From Paucihalobacter ruber (GTDB taxonomy: Bacteria; Bacteroidota; Bacteroidia; Flavobacteriales; Flavobacteriaceae): a stretch of 64,000 bases of DNA. Shown in pieces: positions 1 through 7,124 of the stretch (positions are counted from its first letter, which is position 1; each line of letters starts with the position of its first letter). The position numbers and the translations under genes are program-made. The stretch spans positions 684,736 to 748,735 of the forward strand of contig NZ_VHIQ01000001.1 in NCBI RefSeq assembly GCF_006494535.1. The letters are read 5' to 3'. The notes beneath the pieces are model-generated. The model saw only the letters and a list, made by a program, of their open reading frames with translations, did no database searches and had not been told where the DNA came from.

Positions 1-174
1 TTGTACGTTAGCAGGTTGATTTGCCAAATAATTATAGGTGAAGGCAAAATAGAATTGATCTTCCCGATAAAGTTCGTCAGGCTCATAAAAATCATCATCT
101 AATTGCGCAACAATACTTTGAAAACTAAGTAAAGAAAATAATATGATGTAAGTTGTGTTAAGAATATTTTTCAT
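1..174 (-). CDS. PorT-like outer-membrane barrel protein, N-terminal part only
   Basis: Only the first 58 codons lie in the window, and the gene runs off its left edge. The ATG (complement of 172-174) is followed by a signal peptide ending near V-A-Q, then an acidic stretch (L-D-D-D-F-Y-E-P-D-E-L) and the phrase E-D-Q-F-Y-F-A-F-T-Y-N. From memory, acidic linkers followed by a DQFY...TYN strand open the PorT/outer-membrane beta-barrel family of flavobacteria, which is linked to type IX secretion. The family call rests on this short N-terminus alone and is an inference. A terminator at 238-268 separates it from the exbB/exbD operon upstream. Confidence 0.55.
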   Translation of the reverse strand, partial: MKNILNTTYIILFSLLSFQSIVAQLDDDFYEPDELYREDQFYFAFTYNYLANQPANVQ

Positions 175-237
175 GAATTGGGTGTAACAAACAGATGACT
201 TAAATAGAGGTCAATCAAACTGAAAACAAGATACAAA

Positions 238-268
238 AAAAGCGTCATGACAATTTCATAACGCTTTT
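238..268 (-). terminator. Intrinsic terminator after the exbD operon
   Basis: A hairpin with 8-bp outer and 4-bp inner stems (238-250 with 256-268, one mismatch) is followed on the minus strand by a run of seven T. It sits 30 bp after the stop of the last exbD gene and before the PorT-like start. Confidence 0.7.
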
Positions 269-297
269 AATAATTAAGATATTTTTAGAACTATTTT

Positions 298-768
298 TTA
301 CTCGTTAGGATTTCTAACCGTTGTAACGTACATTAGTTTTAAAGCGTTGATTTTTCTCAATTCCTGTTTAATATCAGACACCAACCCGGCATTAGTTTCT
401 TTATCTACCTTAAGTGCTACTACAAACTTGTCTTGCAGCTCTTCACGCAATGCGTTTCGGGCCTCAGTTACAGCCAACTGTACAGATTCGATACCCACAA
501 AAGCGTCGTTTATTTGTATTCTTGGCAATTCACCATACTTACTTTTAAAGCCTTCACTTGGTTTACCTGCATAGATAAAGGTGGTTCTGTCTTTACTTAG
601 CTTTTCTACCTGATCGGCATTTGGCAATTCATTTTTAACCATTAAGGTATTATCTCTCATTACCGTTGCCACCATAAAGAAAAATAGTAACATAAACACA
701 ATATCTGGTAACGATGCCGTTGAAATAGCCGGTAAATCGCCTTTCTTTTTGTTTTTAAATTTTGACAT
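298..768 (-). CDS. ExbD/TolR-type biopolymer transport protein (second copy)
   Basis: A 156-residue inner-membrane protein of the ExbD/TolR family, which works with ExbB/TolQ to convert the proton gradient into force on the cell envelope. A basic N-terminus (K-F-K-N-K-K-K) leads into one membrane segment at about 20-38. That segment starts S-L-P-D-I-V-F and carries the conserved proton-path aspartate (D22). The rest is a periplasmic domain. It is the last of four genes in a minus-strand cluster (ExbB-like, four-helix protein, ExbD, ExbD) and lies 21 bp after the first ExbD. Two different ExbD copies per operon are common in Bacteroidota. The envelope partner (TonB, or another motor) cannot be told from sequence. 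Confidence 0.9.
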   Translation of the reverse strand: MSKFKNKKKGDLPAISTASLPDIVFMLLFFFMVATVMRDNTLMVKNELPNADQVEKLSKDRTTFIYAGKPSEGFKSKYGELPRIQINDAFVGIESVQLAVTEARNALREELQDKFVVALKVDKETNAGLVSDIKQELRKINALKLMYVTTVRNPNE

Positions 769-789
769 AATTGTTATTTTTCAAAATTA

Positions 790-1419
790 TTATTTAGGCT
801 CAGCTTCAGAGAGTTTCATAGGATACATCGTTTTAATTTTTGCAATGCGCTCTTCTAATTGTTCGTCTCTTTTAAACTGGTTCTTTTCTTTCTCTGCGAG
901 CATGGCAAAATACACATCGTCTACTTCTGGATACGACGAACCATATAAACGTTTGGCCTCTCTGTTTCTTAAAAAATTATAGGCTGCAACCAATTCGTTT
1001 TGAACTTCAATGTATTTTCCATAAGTAGTTTCGCGGTCATGCTGCAAAGATATAATGGCTTTGTCCGGATGATCTGAAGAACTTGGATCTCTTTTTCCCT
1101 GACAGTAGTCACAGGGATTTCCTTCGCCATCAACATCGCCACCATTATCTAAAAACTCGATAGTAGCTTTTCTCAAATCTTTTAATTGCATGAGCTCATC
1201 TTCAACTAAAAGTTGATCGTTTCTGTTAAGCAGCACAACAAATAAATTTTTTTGCTTAATTACTACATTTTCCTCATCTGGCGGCTCAATAGGCGGCAAA
1301 CTCCTTAATATACCTTTATCTTTTTCGATGGTGGTTGTTACCAAGAAAAAAATCAAAAGTAGAAAGGCGATATCTGCCATAGAGCCGGCATTAACTTCCG
1401 GTGCTGATCTCTTTGCCAT
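790..1419 (-). CDS. ExbD/TolR-type biopolymer transport protein (first copy)
   Basis: A 209-residue ExbD/TolR protein. The short cytoplasmic N-terminus is followed by G-S-M-A-D-I-A-F-L-L-L-I-F-F-L-V, a single membrane helix (about 14-31) with the conserved aspartate D16. The periplasmic part is longer than in the neighbouring copy and has an insertion (about 93-115) with a C-x-x-C-like C-D-Y-C pair and an acidic stretch. ExbD proteins usually have about 130-160 residues, so this copy is long. Its start is 2 bp from the stop of the upstream four-helix gene, which indicates translational coupling. Confidence 0.9.
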   Translation of the reverse strand: MAKRSAPEVNAGSMADIAFLLLIFFLVTTTIEKDKGILRSLPPIEPPDEENVVIKQKNLFVVLLNRNDQLLVEDELMQLKDLRKATIEFLDNGGDVDGEGNPCDYCQGKRDPSSSDHPDKAIISLQHDRETTYGKYIEVQNELVAAYNFLRNREAKRLYGSSYPEVDDVYFAMLAEKEKNQFKRDEQLEERIAKIKTMYPMKLSEAEPK

Positions 1420-1421
1420 AA

Positions 1422-1871
1422 TTAATTATTAAATAGTTTTTTAACGCCGGTATATATCATTGCCAAAATAGCAATAGCTGTTAATATATAGAAGGTGATT
1501 AAACCCATACCAACGTATTTAGATGTGCTCTCGGTAACGTCAAGTCCTTTACTTACAAAAGGTTTTAAATCTAAATCTGTACCACTAGACATAACATAAC
1601 CAATAACTACTACTACAGCAAACAAACCTACATTAATAAGTGTTTGCTTAAGTACCGCAGGCTTTTTAACCAAGTTGATAACTGTAAATAACAATACAGC
1701 TGCAATAGTTAAAATGAGTGCAACATAAGCCATGTACATGAGCGGTTGAACTACGCTGTCTTGACCGGCTTTAATTTCGTCATCGCCTACGCCTATAATT
1801 CGAACAAGAAATATAGCAGCAAGAACGCCAACGACGGCTACTATAATTCTCATAATCTTTACGATATTCAT
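1422..1871 (-). CDS. Four-helix membrane protein of the exbB/exbD operon
   Basis: A 149-residue protein with four likely membrane helices (about 8-26, 44-66, 76-94 and 120-142) and few charged residues outside the loops. I do not recognise a named domain. It lies between the ExbB-like gene (22 bp upstream) and the first ExbD (2 bp downstream), so it is surely co-transcribed. An integral protein in this slot is usual for flavobacterial exbB-exbD-exbD clusters, which suggests an accessory part of the proton-channel complex. That role is inferred from position only. Confidence 0.75.
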   Translation of the reverse strand: MNIVKIMRIIVAVVGVLAAIFLVRIIGVGDDEIKAGQDSVVQPLMYMAYVALILTIAAVLLFTVINLVKKPAVLKQTLINVGLFAVVVVIGYVMSSGTDLDLKPFVSKGLDVTESTSKYVGMGLITFYILTAIAILAMIYTGVKKLFNN

Positions 1872-1893
1872 AATATTATTTTTAACGAGGTTA

Positions 1894-2661
1894 TTACTTC
1901 TTATATCTTACTAACAAATCCATCAAATTGATAGAAGCGTCTTCCATATCATTTACAATGCTATCTATTTTAGCAATGATATAGTTGTAAAATATTTGAA
2001 GAATGATAGCCACAATAAGACCAAATACAGTTGTTAAAAGAGCTACCTTAATACCACCGGCTACTAATGATGGCTGCATATCTCCCGCTGCTTCAATTTT
2101 ATCGAATGCCTGGATCATACCAATTACAGTACCCATGAACCCAAGCATCGGTGCCAAGGCAATAAACAATGAAATCCAAGAAACATTTTTTTCTAATTGT
2201 CCCATTTGAACTCCACCGTAAGCAACAACAGCTTTTTCAGCTGCGTCAATATCTTCATCGGCTCTATCTAAACCTTGATAAAAGATAGAAGCAACAGGAC
2301 CTTTTGTGTTTCTACAAACTTCTTTGGCAGCTTCAACACCACCTGAAGATAAAGCATCTTCTACGTTAGAAGTTAATTTTTTTGAGTTGGTTGTTGATAA
2401 ATTTAAAAAGATAATTCTCTCAATAGCGATGGCTAATCCAAGAATTAAACATAATAATACAATGCCCATAAATCCGGCACCACCTTCAATAAAACGTTTT
2501 TTAAGCTCCTGGTGGAAACTTAGATTTTCTTCATCGACCGATGAATCTTGAGTTACAGTTGTTACTGTAGTAGTGGTAGATAACGATGCACTTGTAGTGG
2601 CATTTACAGTTCCAAAAGCCATTGTACCAGCAATAGCAAGGATAGAAAATAATCTTTTCAT
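1894..2661 (-). CDS. MotA/TolQ/ExbB proton channel family protein
   Basis: A 255-residue ExbB/TolQ homologue, the pentameric channel half of the ExbB-ExbD motor. A cleavable-looking N-terminal hydrophobic segment (1-22) and a Thr/Ser-rich linker precede a first core helix (about 62-82). The large cytoplasmic loop is followed by the MotA/TolQ/ExbB signature region (about 160-240), including I-A-P-M-L-G-F-M-G-T-V-I-G-M and G-G-I-K-V-A-L-L-T-T-V-F-G-L. The Thr residues in the last helices match the known proton path. It is the first gene of the operon, about 85 bp downstream of tRNA-Ser on the same strand. Confidence 0.92.
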   Translation of the reverse strand: MKRLFSILAIAGTMAFGTVNATTSASLSTTTTVTTVTQDSSVDEENLSFHQELKKRFIEGGAGFMGIVLLCLILGLAIAIERIIFLNLSTTNSKKLTSNVEDALSSGGVEAAKEVCRNTKGPVASIFYQGLDRADEDIDAAEKAVVAYGGVQMGQLEKNVSWISLFIALAPMLGFMGTVIGMIQAFDKIEAAGDMQPSLVAGGIKVALLTTVFGLIVAIILQIFYNYIIAKIDSIVNDMEDASINLMDLLVRYKK

Positions 2662-2744
2662 TGTTCTAAATCTTAATTTATTAGTTAAAGTGTTAAAGAT
2701 AAAAAAATAAATGTAATTGTTTTAATTACTACAAAAATTTACAG

Positions 2745-2833
2745 CAGAGAGGAAGGGATTCGAACCCTCGATCCACCGATAGGCGGATACACACTTTCCA
2801 GGCGTGCGCCTTCGACCACTCGGCCACCTCTCT
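2745..2833 (-). tRNA. tRNA-Ser (anticodon GGA)
   Basis: An 89-nt class II tRNA. The 7-bp acceptor stem pairs 2746-2752 with 2827-2833, with discriminator G at 2745. The anticodon GGA is the complement of 2797-2799 in a C-T-G-G-A-A-A loop. It has the long variable arm typical of serine tRNAs and a T-arm with G-T-T-C-G-A-A-T-C. The CCA end is not encoded. Confidence 0.97.
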
Positions 2834-2909
2834 AAATAAACCTTGTAATTTATTACAGGGGATGAAATAACAAAAAAATATTTAAAGGCTCAAACTTTTA
2901 TCATTAATT

Positions 2910-3938
2910 TTAGGACATTTCTCCACGCAAAGAGCTTTCAAAATTGGTTTTAAACTCATTAGGCAAACAATTTTGACCTAACAAATACATCAACTTCGTC
3001 ACAGCTGCCTCGGTTGTTATATCAAAACCCGAAATAACACCTATTTTCTTTAGTACTTCACTGGTGGCATACTGCCCCATTGCAACGCTGCCACCTGAAC
3101 ATTGAGTGACGTTAATGATATAAATTCCCTTTTTAATACATTTTTCCAGTAGTTCAACAAACCATGATTGTGTGGTGGCGTTTCCTGCACCATAAGTTTC
3201 TAAAATAATACCTTTTATGTGCGGATTTACCATAAAACAATTTAACGTATGCTCTGATATTCCCGGAAAAAGTTTAACTATGGCCACATTGGTATTGAAA
3301 TTTTTATGAACTTTTAATTCTTTACCCAAAGGTCTAAACAAAACATCTTTGTTTACTTTTAAATGAACGCCAGATTCTGCCAATACCGGATAGTTTAAAG
3401 AGGCAAAGGCTTCAAAATGTTCAGCATTAATTTTTGTAGTTCTGTTTCCCCGGTATAATTTGTATTCAAAATATAATCCAACTTCTGTAATCACAGGCTG
3501 GTCGCCATCTCTCAAAGATGCCATTTGAATTGAGGTAATCAAATTTTCTTTAGCATCGGTGCGCAAATCACCAATTGGCAATTGAGATCCGGTAAAAATT
3601 ACGGGCTTTTGCAAATTTTCAAGCATAAAACTTAATGCCGAAGCCGAATAACTCATGGTATCACTGCCGTGCAATATTACAAAACCGTCAAATTCATGGT
3701 AATTCTGTTCAATAACCTCAGCCATTTCAACCCAATAAACAGGGTGCATATTAGATGAATCTATAGGATTATTAAATGAAATGGTTTGAATTTCGCAGTC
3801 TAATATTTTCAATTCTGGAATATTATTCAGAATTTGATCAAAATTAAAGGCCTCTAAACTTCCCGTTAACGGATTTTTAATCATCCCAATGGTACCACCG
3901 GTGTAAATGAGTAAGATATTTGGTTTTTTATATTCCAT
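2910..3938 (-). CDS. ansA: Type I (cytoplasmic) L-asparaginase
   Basis: A 342-residue asparaginase that hydrolyses L-asparagine to aspartate and ammonia. The first catalytic loop is Y-T-G-G-T-I-G-M (nucleophile Thr, residue 16), and the second is H-G-S-D-T-M-S-Y near residue 95, with the Thr-Asp pair. L-E-T-Y-G-A-G-N-A near 245 is the usual C-terminal signature. There is no signal peptide, so this is the cytoplasmic type I form. It lies 5 bp downstream of tatD on the same strand, and the two form an operon. Confidence 0.93.
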   Translation of the reverse strand: MEYKKPNILLIYTGGTIGMIKNPLTGSLEAFNFDQILNNIPELKILDCEIQTISFNNPIDSSNMHPVYWVEMAEVIEQNYHEFDGFVILHGSDTMSYSASALSFMLENLQKPVIFTGSQLPIGDLRTDAKENLITSIQMASLRDGDQPVITEVGLYFEYKLYRGNRTTKINAEHFEAFASLNYPVLAESGVHLKVNKDVLFRPLGKELKVHKNFNTNVAIVKLFPGISEHTLNCFMVNPHIKGIILETYGAGNATTQSWFVELLEKCIKKGIYIINVTQCSGGSVAMGQYATSEVLKKIGVISGFDITTEAAVTKLMYLLGQNCLPNEFKTNFESSLRGEMS

Positions 3939-3943
3939 AATAG

Positions 3944-4711
3944 TTAGATTCCAAAAACATCTTTTGAGTTTTGGGTAGTGATTTTCGCAATTTCTTGGGC
4001 AGGTAAATTATAAATTTCTGAAAGTTTATTCAGTACTTCAATAATATAGGCACTTTCATTGCGCTTTCCTCGATAAGGCACAGGGGCCAAGTAAGGCGCA
4101 TCGGTTTCTAAAACAATATGTTTTAAATCTATTTCGCTTAAAAACTGATCAATTTTACCGTTTTTAAAAGTAGCAACACCTCCAATGCCCAGCTTCATAT
4201 TAAAGGATATGGCTTTTTTTGCTTGTTCTAAATTTCCAGTGAAACAGTGGAAAATTCCGAATAATTGACTGTGATTTTCACTTTCGAGAACTTCAAAGAT
4301 TTCATCAAAAGCATCTCTACAATGAATAACAATTGGCAATTGATACTGTTTGGCCAATTGTATCTGGTATTTAAAAGCCTCCTGCTGAATGGCTAAAGTA
4401 GAGGTATCCCAAAACAAGTCAATCCCAGTTTCGCCTACTGCATAAAACCTTCGTTTTGAAAGCATAGAGCTTACGTGCGCTAATTCATCTTTATAATTTT
4501 CTTTCACCGAAGTTGGGTGCAAACCCATCATTAAGAATACATTTTCAGGATAAGCGCGTTCTAAATCCAGCATTGCCGTTGTGTAAGATGAATCTATAGC
4601 CGGAATAAAAAACCTCTTAATATTTAGTTTTAAAGCTCTTTTAATCATGGCATCACGGTCTTCGTCAAACAATTCGCTGTAAAGATGCGTATGGGTATCG
4701 GTGATCATCAT
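3944..4711 (-). CDS. TatD family metal-dependent hydrolase
   Basis: A 255-residue TIM-barrel hydrolase of the TatD/YcfH/YabD type; family members act as metal-dependent DNases. Metal ligands are visible: D-T-H-T-H (H7 and H9), the glutamate in A-V-G-E-T-G-I-D, the histidine in V-I-H-C-R-D, the histidine in I-F-H-C-F-T-G, and the aspartate in L-E-T-D-A-P-Y-L-A-P. Two consecutive ATG codons (4711 and 4708) could start it. A TAnnTTTG box at 4716-4723 (minus strand) would place the transcript start at the first ATG, so a leaderless message is likely. Confidence 0.93.
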   Translation of the reverse strand: MMITDTHTHLYSELFDEDRDAMIKRALKLNIKRFFIPAIDSSYTTAMLDLERAYPENVFLMMGLHPTSVKENYKDELAHVSSMLSKRRFYAVGETGIDLFWDTSTLAIQQEAFKYQIQLAKQYQLPIVIHCRDAFDEIFEVLESENHSQLFGIFHCFTGNLEQAKKAISFNMKLGIGGVATFKNGKIDQFLSEIDLKHIVLETDAPYLAPVPYRGKRNESAYIIEVLNKLSEIYNLPAQEIAKITTQNSKDVFGI

Positions 4712-4715
4712 GATG

Positions 4716-4746
4716 CAAATTTAATTGAATTATAGGATTATATTTG
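4716..4746. promoter_or_regulatory. Overlapping divergent promoters for tatD and the retropepsin gene
   Basis: The minus strand reads TAAATTTG at 4723-4716, a perfect Bacteroidota -7 box facing tatD. The plus strand reads TATATTTG at 4739-4746, a perfect -7 box facing the protease gene with ATG at 4762. Both promoters therefore share about 30 bp. I saw no convincing -33 TTG for the plus-strand copy. Confidence 0.65.
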
Positions 4747-4761
4747 CAAAAAAGACAAGCA

Positions 4762-5211
4762 ATGGAAACTGAAGATCTTCAGGAATTTTTGAAAAAGAAA
4801 GGCTATACCAAGTGTAAACTGAAACTTTTAAAAACAAACCACTTTCAAATAAAAGCTACCATTAATGGTATAACCGGCACTTTTATTTTAGATACCGGAG
4901 CATCGAGCTCACTCATTGGTACTCATAAAACTTCTGAATTTAATTTACTTCCTGAAGATTCTGAAATTAAAGCCACCGGTGCGGGTGCTTCAAATATGAG
5001 CACTCAAATTTCTACGATTGATACTTTTAAAATAGGTCGATGGAAAAAACAAAAGATGCCAATCATACTTTTTAATCTTACGCATGTAAATGACGGACTC
5101 ATAAGTCAGGATACCAAGCCTGTGGATGGTATTATTGGGGCCGATATATTAAAAAAAGGAAAAGCAATTATTGACTACCAGAAAAAATATTTGTATTTGA
5201 AATTGAGCTAA
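4762..5211 (+). CDS. Retropepsin-like aspartic protease (clan AA)
   Basis: A 149-residue protein with one retropepsin half-site: F-I-L-D-T-G-A-S-S-S-L (catalytic Asp at about residue 44) and later G-I-I-G-A-D-I-L-K-K-G. Together these mark the gag-asp/TIGR02281-like single-domain proteases, which act as dimers. There is no signal peptide. A TTG at 4744 in the same frame lies inside the TATATTTG promoter box, so ATG 4762 is the better start. It is transcribed divergently from tatD. The substrate is unknown. Confidence 0.85.
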   Translation: METEDLQEFLKKKGYTKCKLKLLKTNHFQIKATINGITGTFILDTGASSSLIGTHKTSEFNLLPEDSEIKATGAGASNMSTQISTIDTFKIGRWKKQKMPIILFNLTHVNDGLISQDTKPVDGIIGADILKKGKAIIDYQKKYLYLKLS

Positions 5212-5364
5212 CCGATAATTGGCTTCAACAAAAATTTTAACATTTTTTATTTTTCTGAATATCAATCATTTAATTGACATTAACCAAATTTTTTAAAAAA
5301 TATTAAACTTTTTATTTTTTATTATATTCTAATAATCAATTTGTTATCTTTTTTAAGATTGAAA

Positions 5365-5414
5365 AATACGTATAAATACGTATTGCGCTTTATTTATTTT
5401 TTACAGAATTTAGC
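5365..5414 (+). promoter_or_regulatory. Palindrome-promoter module, copy 1
   Basis: A perfect 8-4-8 inverted repeat, AATACGTA-TAAA-TACGTATT, lies at 5365-5384. Its right edge merges with a TTG (-33 box, 5383-5385). After exactly 20 bp comes GAATTTAG (5406-5413), 6 of 8 matches to the -7 consensus, followed by C-A. The predicted transcript start is about 5418. Copy 2 at 5570-5620 has the same order and spacing. Confidence 0.7.
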
Positions 5415-5417
5415 AAA

Positions 5418-5507
5418 AATCTTAGCTCTTTGGGTTAGTTACTCAAACTAGTTATTATTAGTTTTTAGGGTTAGCGAGTTCTGCATATTGCAGAACTCGT
5501 TTATTTT
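5418..5507 (+). ncRNA. Candidate small RNA with intrinsic terminator
   Basis: The stretch between promoter module 1 and a strong terminator would give a transcript of about 90 nt with no start codon. It contains ATCTTAG (5419-5425), a TAGTTA-rich middle and AGGGTTAG, directly followed by an 11-bp perfect stem (5475-5485 with 5489-5499, 3-nt loop) and TTTATTTT. The same order of elements occurs on the minus strand at 44022-44118. The role is unknown, and I cannot say whether it matches a catalogued RNA family. Confidence 0.5.
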
Positions 5508-5549
5508 ATACAACCCTCAAAGCATGAAGTAAATGATTCCCTTTAAAAT

Positions 5550-5565
5550 GTAAGTATTAACTTAC
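5550..5565. repeat. Short palindrome GTAAGT-ATTA-ACTTAC
   Basis: A perfect 6-4-6 inverted repeat ends 4 bp before the second TACGTA palindrome. It may be a second operator half of module 2. Module 1 has no counterpart. Confidence 0.4.
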
Positions 5566-5569
5566 ACAA

Positions 5570-5620
5570 AATACGTAAAACTACGTATTGTACAGTATCC
5601 AATTTTTTTCGAATTTAGCA
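5570..5620 (+). promoter_or_regulatory. Palindrome-promoter module, copy 2
   Basis: AATACGTA-AAAC-TACGTATT (5570-5589) is a perfect 8-4-8 inverted repeat merging with TTG (5588-5590). Exactly 20 bp later is GAATTTAG (5611-5618), followed by C-A. The predicted start near 5623 gives a leader of about 95 nt ahead of the 36-codon gene at 5718. Arms, spacing and -7 box equal those of copy 1, while the spacer sequences differ. Confidence 0.7.
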
Positions 5621-5644
5621 TTGCTATTAATCAATTGTGTCTGC

Positions 5645-5692
5645 GAAGTAAAAATGGAAGCTCAATTCGAAATGATTTTGAGCTTCTACTTC
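5645..5692 (+). promoter_or_regulatory. Stable leader hairpin upstream of the 36-codon gene
   Basis: GAAGTA (5645-5650) pairs with TACTTC (5687-5692), and GAAGCTCAA (5657-5665) pairs with TTGAGCTTC (5678-5686). The bulge AAAATG contains a start codon (5654) for a 27-codon frame ending at 5737, overlapping the start of the 36-codon gene. No T-run follows, so this is a leader structure rather than a terminator. Confidence 0.5.
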
Positions 5693-5717
5693 CAGATATG
5701 CTCCAAATTTTTAACCT

Positions 5718-5828
5718 ATGAATACCCAACAGAATAATCTTGGCTCTGGCACTAAAACGCTTGTTATAACAGTTATTATATGTGCTTTTTTAGTAATTGC
5801 CATTAATATAGTTGTCAATATTTTATAA
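5718..5828 (+). CDS. 36-residue single-pass membrane peptide
   Basis: A short reading frame encodes a polar N-terminus (M-N-T-Q-Q-N-N-L-G-S-G-T-K-T) and one hydrophobic helix at about residues 15-35. It has its own promoter (module 2) and a terminator 7 bp after the stop, so it looks like a complete one-gene unit. No family is recognised. Toxin-like membrane peptides, small regulators of membrane proteins and chance frames remain possible; the tight fit of promoter and terminator favours a real gene. Confidence 0.55.
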   Translation: MNTQQNNLGSGTKTLVITVIICAFLVIAINIVVNIL

Positions 5829-5835
5829 TCAAAAA

Positions 5836-5856
5836 ACTCGGCTGTAAGGGCCGAGT
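5836..5856. terminator. Bidirectional terminator between the 36-codon gene and sucB
   Basis: ACTCGGC (5836-5842) pairs with GCCGAGT (5850-5856) around a 7-nt loop, with an A-run on one side and a T-run on the other. It can stop the 36-codon gene (plus strand) and sucB (minus strand). Confidence 0.85.
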
Positions 5857-5878
5857 TTTTTATTATAAATTAGTTAAA

Positions 5879-7099
5879 TTATAGTTCTAAAGCTTTTCTA
5901 AGGTTATTATCCATTAATAACTCTTCCGGATTTTCGAGTGCTTCTTTAACTGCTACTAAAAATCCAACGCTTTCTTTACCATCTATAATTCTATGGTCGT
6001 AAGATAAGGCAACATACATGATTGGCCTGATTTCAACCTTACCATTGATAGCAACCGGACGTTCCACAATATTGTGCATACCAAGAATGCCACTTTGTGG
6101 CGGATTGATAATTGGTGTAGACAACATACTACCAAAAACACCTCCGTTAGAAATGGTAAACGTTCCACCGGTCATTTCATCTACGGTTATTTGTCCGTCA
6201 CGTGCACGTATCGCCAAGCGCTTTACCTCTGCTTCAACACCTCTAAAACTTAAGTTTTCGGCGTTTCTGATAACAGGAACCATCAAGCCTTTTGGTCCTG
6301 AAACGGCAATACTAATATCACAAAAATCGTAGCTTACCATTTCCTGACCGTCAATCATAGAATTAACAGCCGGATACATTTTAAGAGCTCTTACCACAGC
6401 CAATGTAAAGAAACTCATAAACCCTAGTCCAACACCATGTTTATTTTTAAAATCTTCTTTGTACTGGTCCCGTAAATTAAAAATGGGTTGCATATCTACT
6501 TCATTAAAAGTAGTAAGCATGGCTGTTTCATTTTTAGCCAAAACCAAACGCTCTGCCACTTTTCGTCTAAGCATAGAAAGTTTTGAGCGCGATTCGCCAC
6601 GACTACCACCAGTAGGTGTTCCCATAGAAGGTACTGCTTTAACTGCATCGTCTTTAGTGATTCTTCCATCTTTACCGGTGCCACTAACGGTTGAGGCAGT
6701 GATTCCTTTTTCGTCTAATATTTTTTTTGCTGCCGGACTTGCAGTCCCGGTGGCGTAGGTTTTATTTTCGACAGGTGCGGGCGTTGTTTCTTTTTTGACT
6801 TCCTCTTTTTTTGCTGCCTTCTCCTCTTTTGGAGCAGAATCACTTTCGCCCTCAGGTTTTGAGGCCGAAGTGTCAATCAAGCACACTACTTCTCCAACAG
6901 CTACGGCGTCGCCCTCTTCAGCTTTAAGTGTTATAATACCGCTGGCTTCAGCAGGTAATTCTAAAGTAGCTTTATCGCTGTCAACCTCAGCTATAGCTTG
7001 ATCTTTTTCAACATAATCTCCATCTTGAACAAGCCATTGTGCAATTTCTACCTCTGTGATAGATTCTCCCGGTGACGGCACTTTCATTTCTAAAATCAT
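5879..7099 (-). CDS. sucB: Dihydrolipoyllysine succinyltransferase, E2 of 2-oxoglutarate dehydrogenase
   Basis: A 406-residue E2 subunit that moves the succinyl group from E1 to CoA in the TCA cycle. The lipoyl domain is at 1-77 with the lipoylated lysine in E-V-D-S-D-K-A-T. An Ala/Lys/Glu linker follows, then the peripheral-subunit-binding domain (about 118-152, [12 protein letters not shown]). The catalytic domain runs from about 175 to the end, with active site S-Y-D-H-R-I-I-D-G (H369 and D373). It lies 25 bp downstream of sucA in the same operon. No E3 gene is nearby. Confidence 0.96.
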   Translation of the reverse strand: MILEMKVPSPGESITEVEIAQWLVQDGDYVEKDQAIAEVDSDKATLELPAEASGIITLKAEEGDAVAVGEVVCLIDTSASKPEGESDSAPKEEKAAKKEEVKKETTPAPVENKTYATGTASPAAKKILDEKGITASTVSGTGKDGRITKDDAVKAVPSMGTPTGGSRGESRSKLSMLRRKVAERLVLAKNETAMLTTFNEVDMQPIFNLRDQYKEDFKNKHGVGLGFMSFFTLAVVRALKMYPAVNSMIDGQEMVSYDFCDISIAVSGPKGLMVPVIRNAENLSFRGVEAEVKRLAIRARDGQITVDEMTGGTFTISNGGVFGSMLSTPIINPPQSGILGMHNIVERPVAINGKVEIRPIMYVALSYDHRIIDGKESVGFLVAVKEALENPEELLMDNNLRKALEL

Positions 7100-7124
7100 T
7101 GTATGATTATTTTAAAGTATATAA

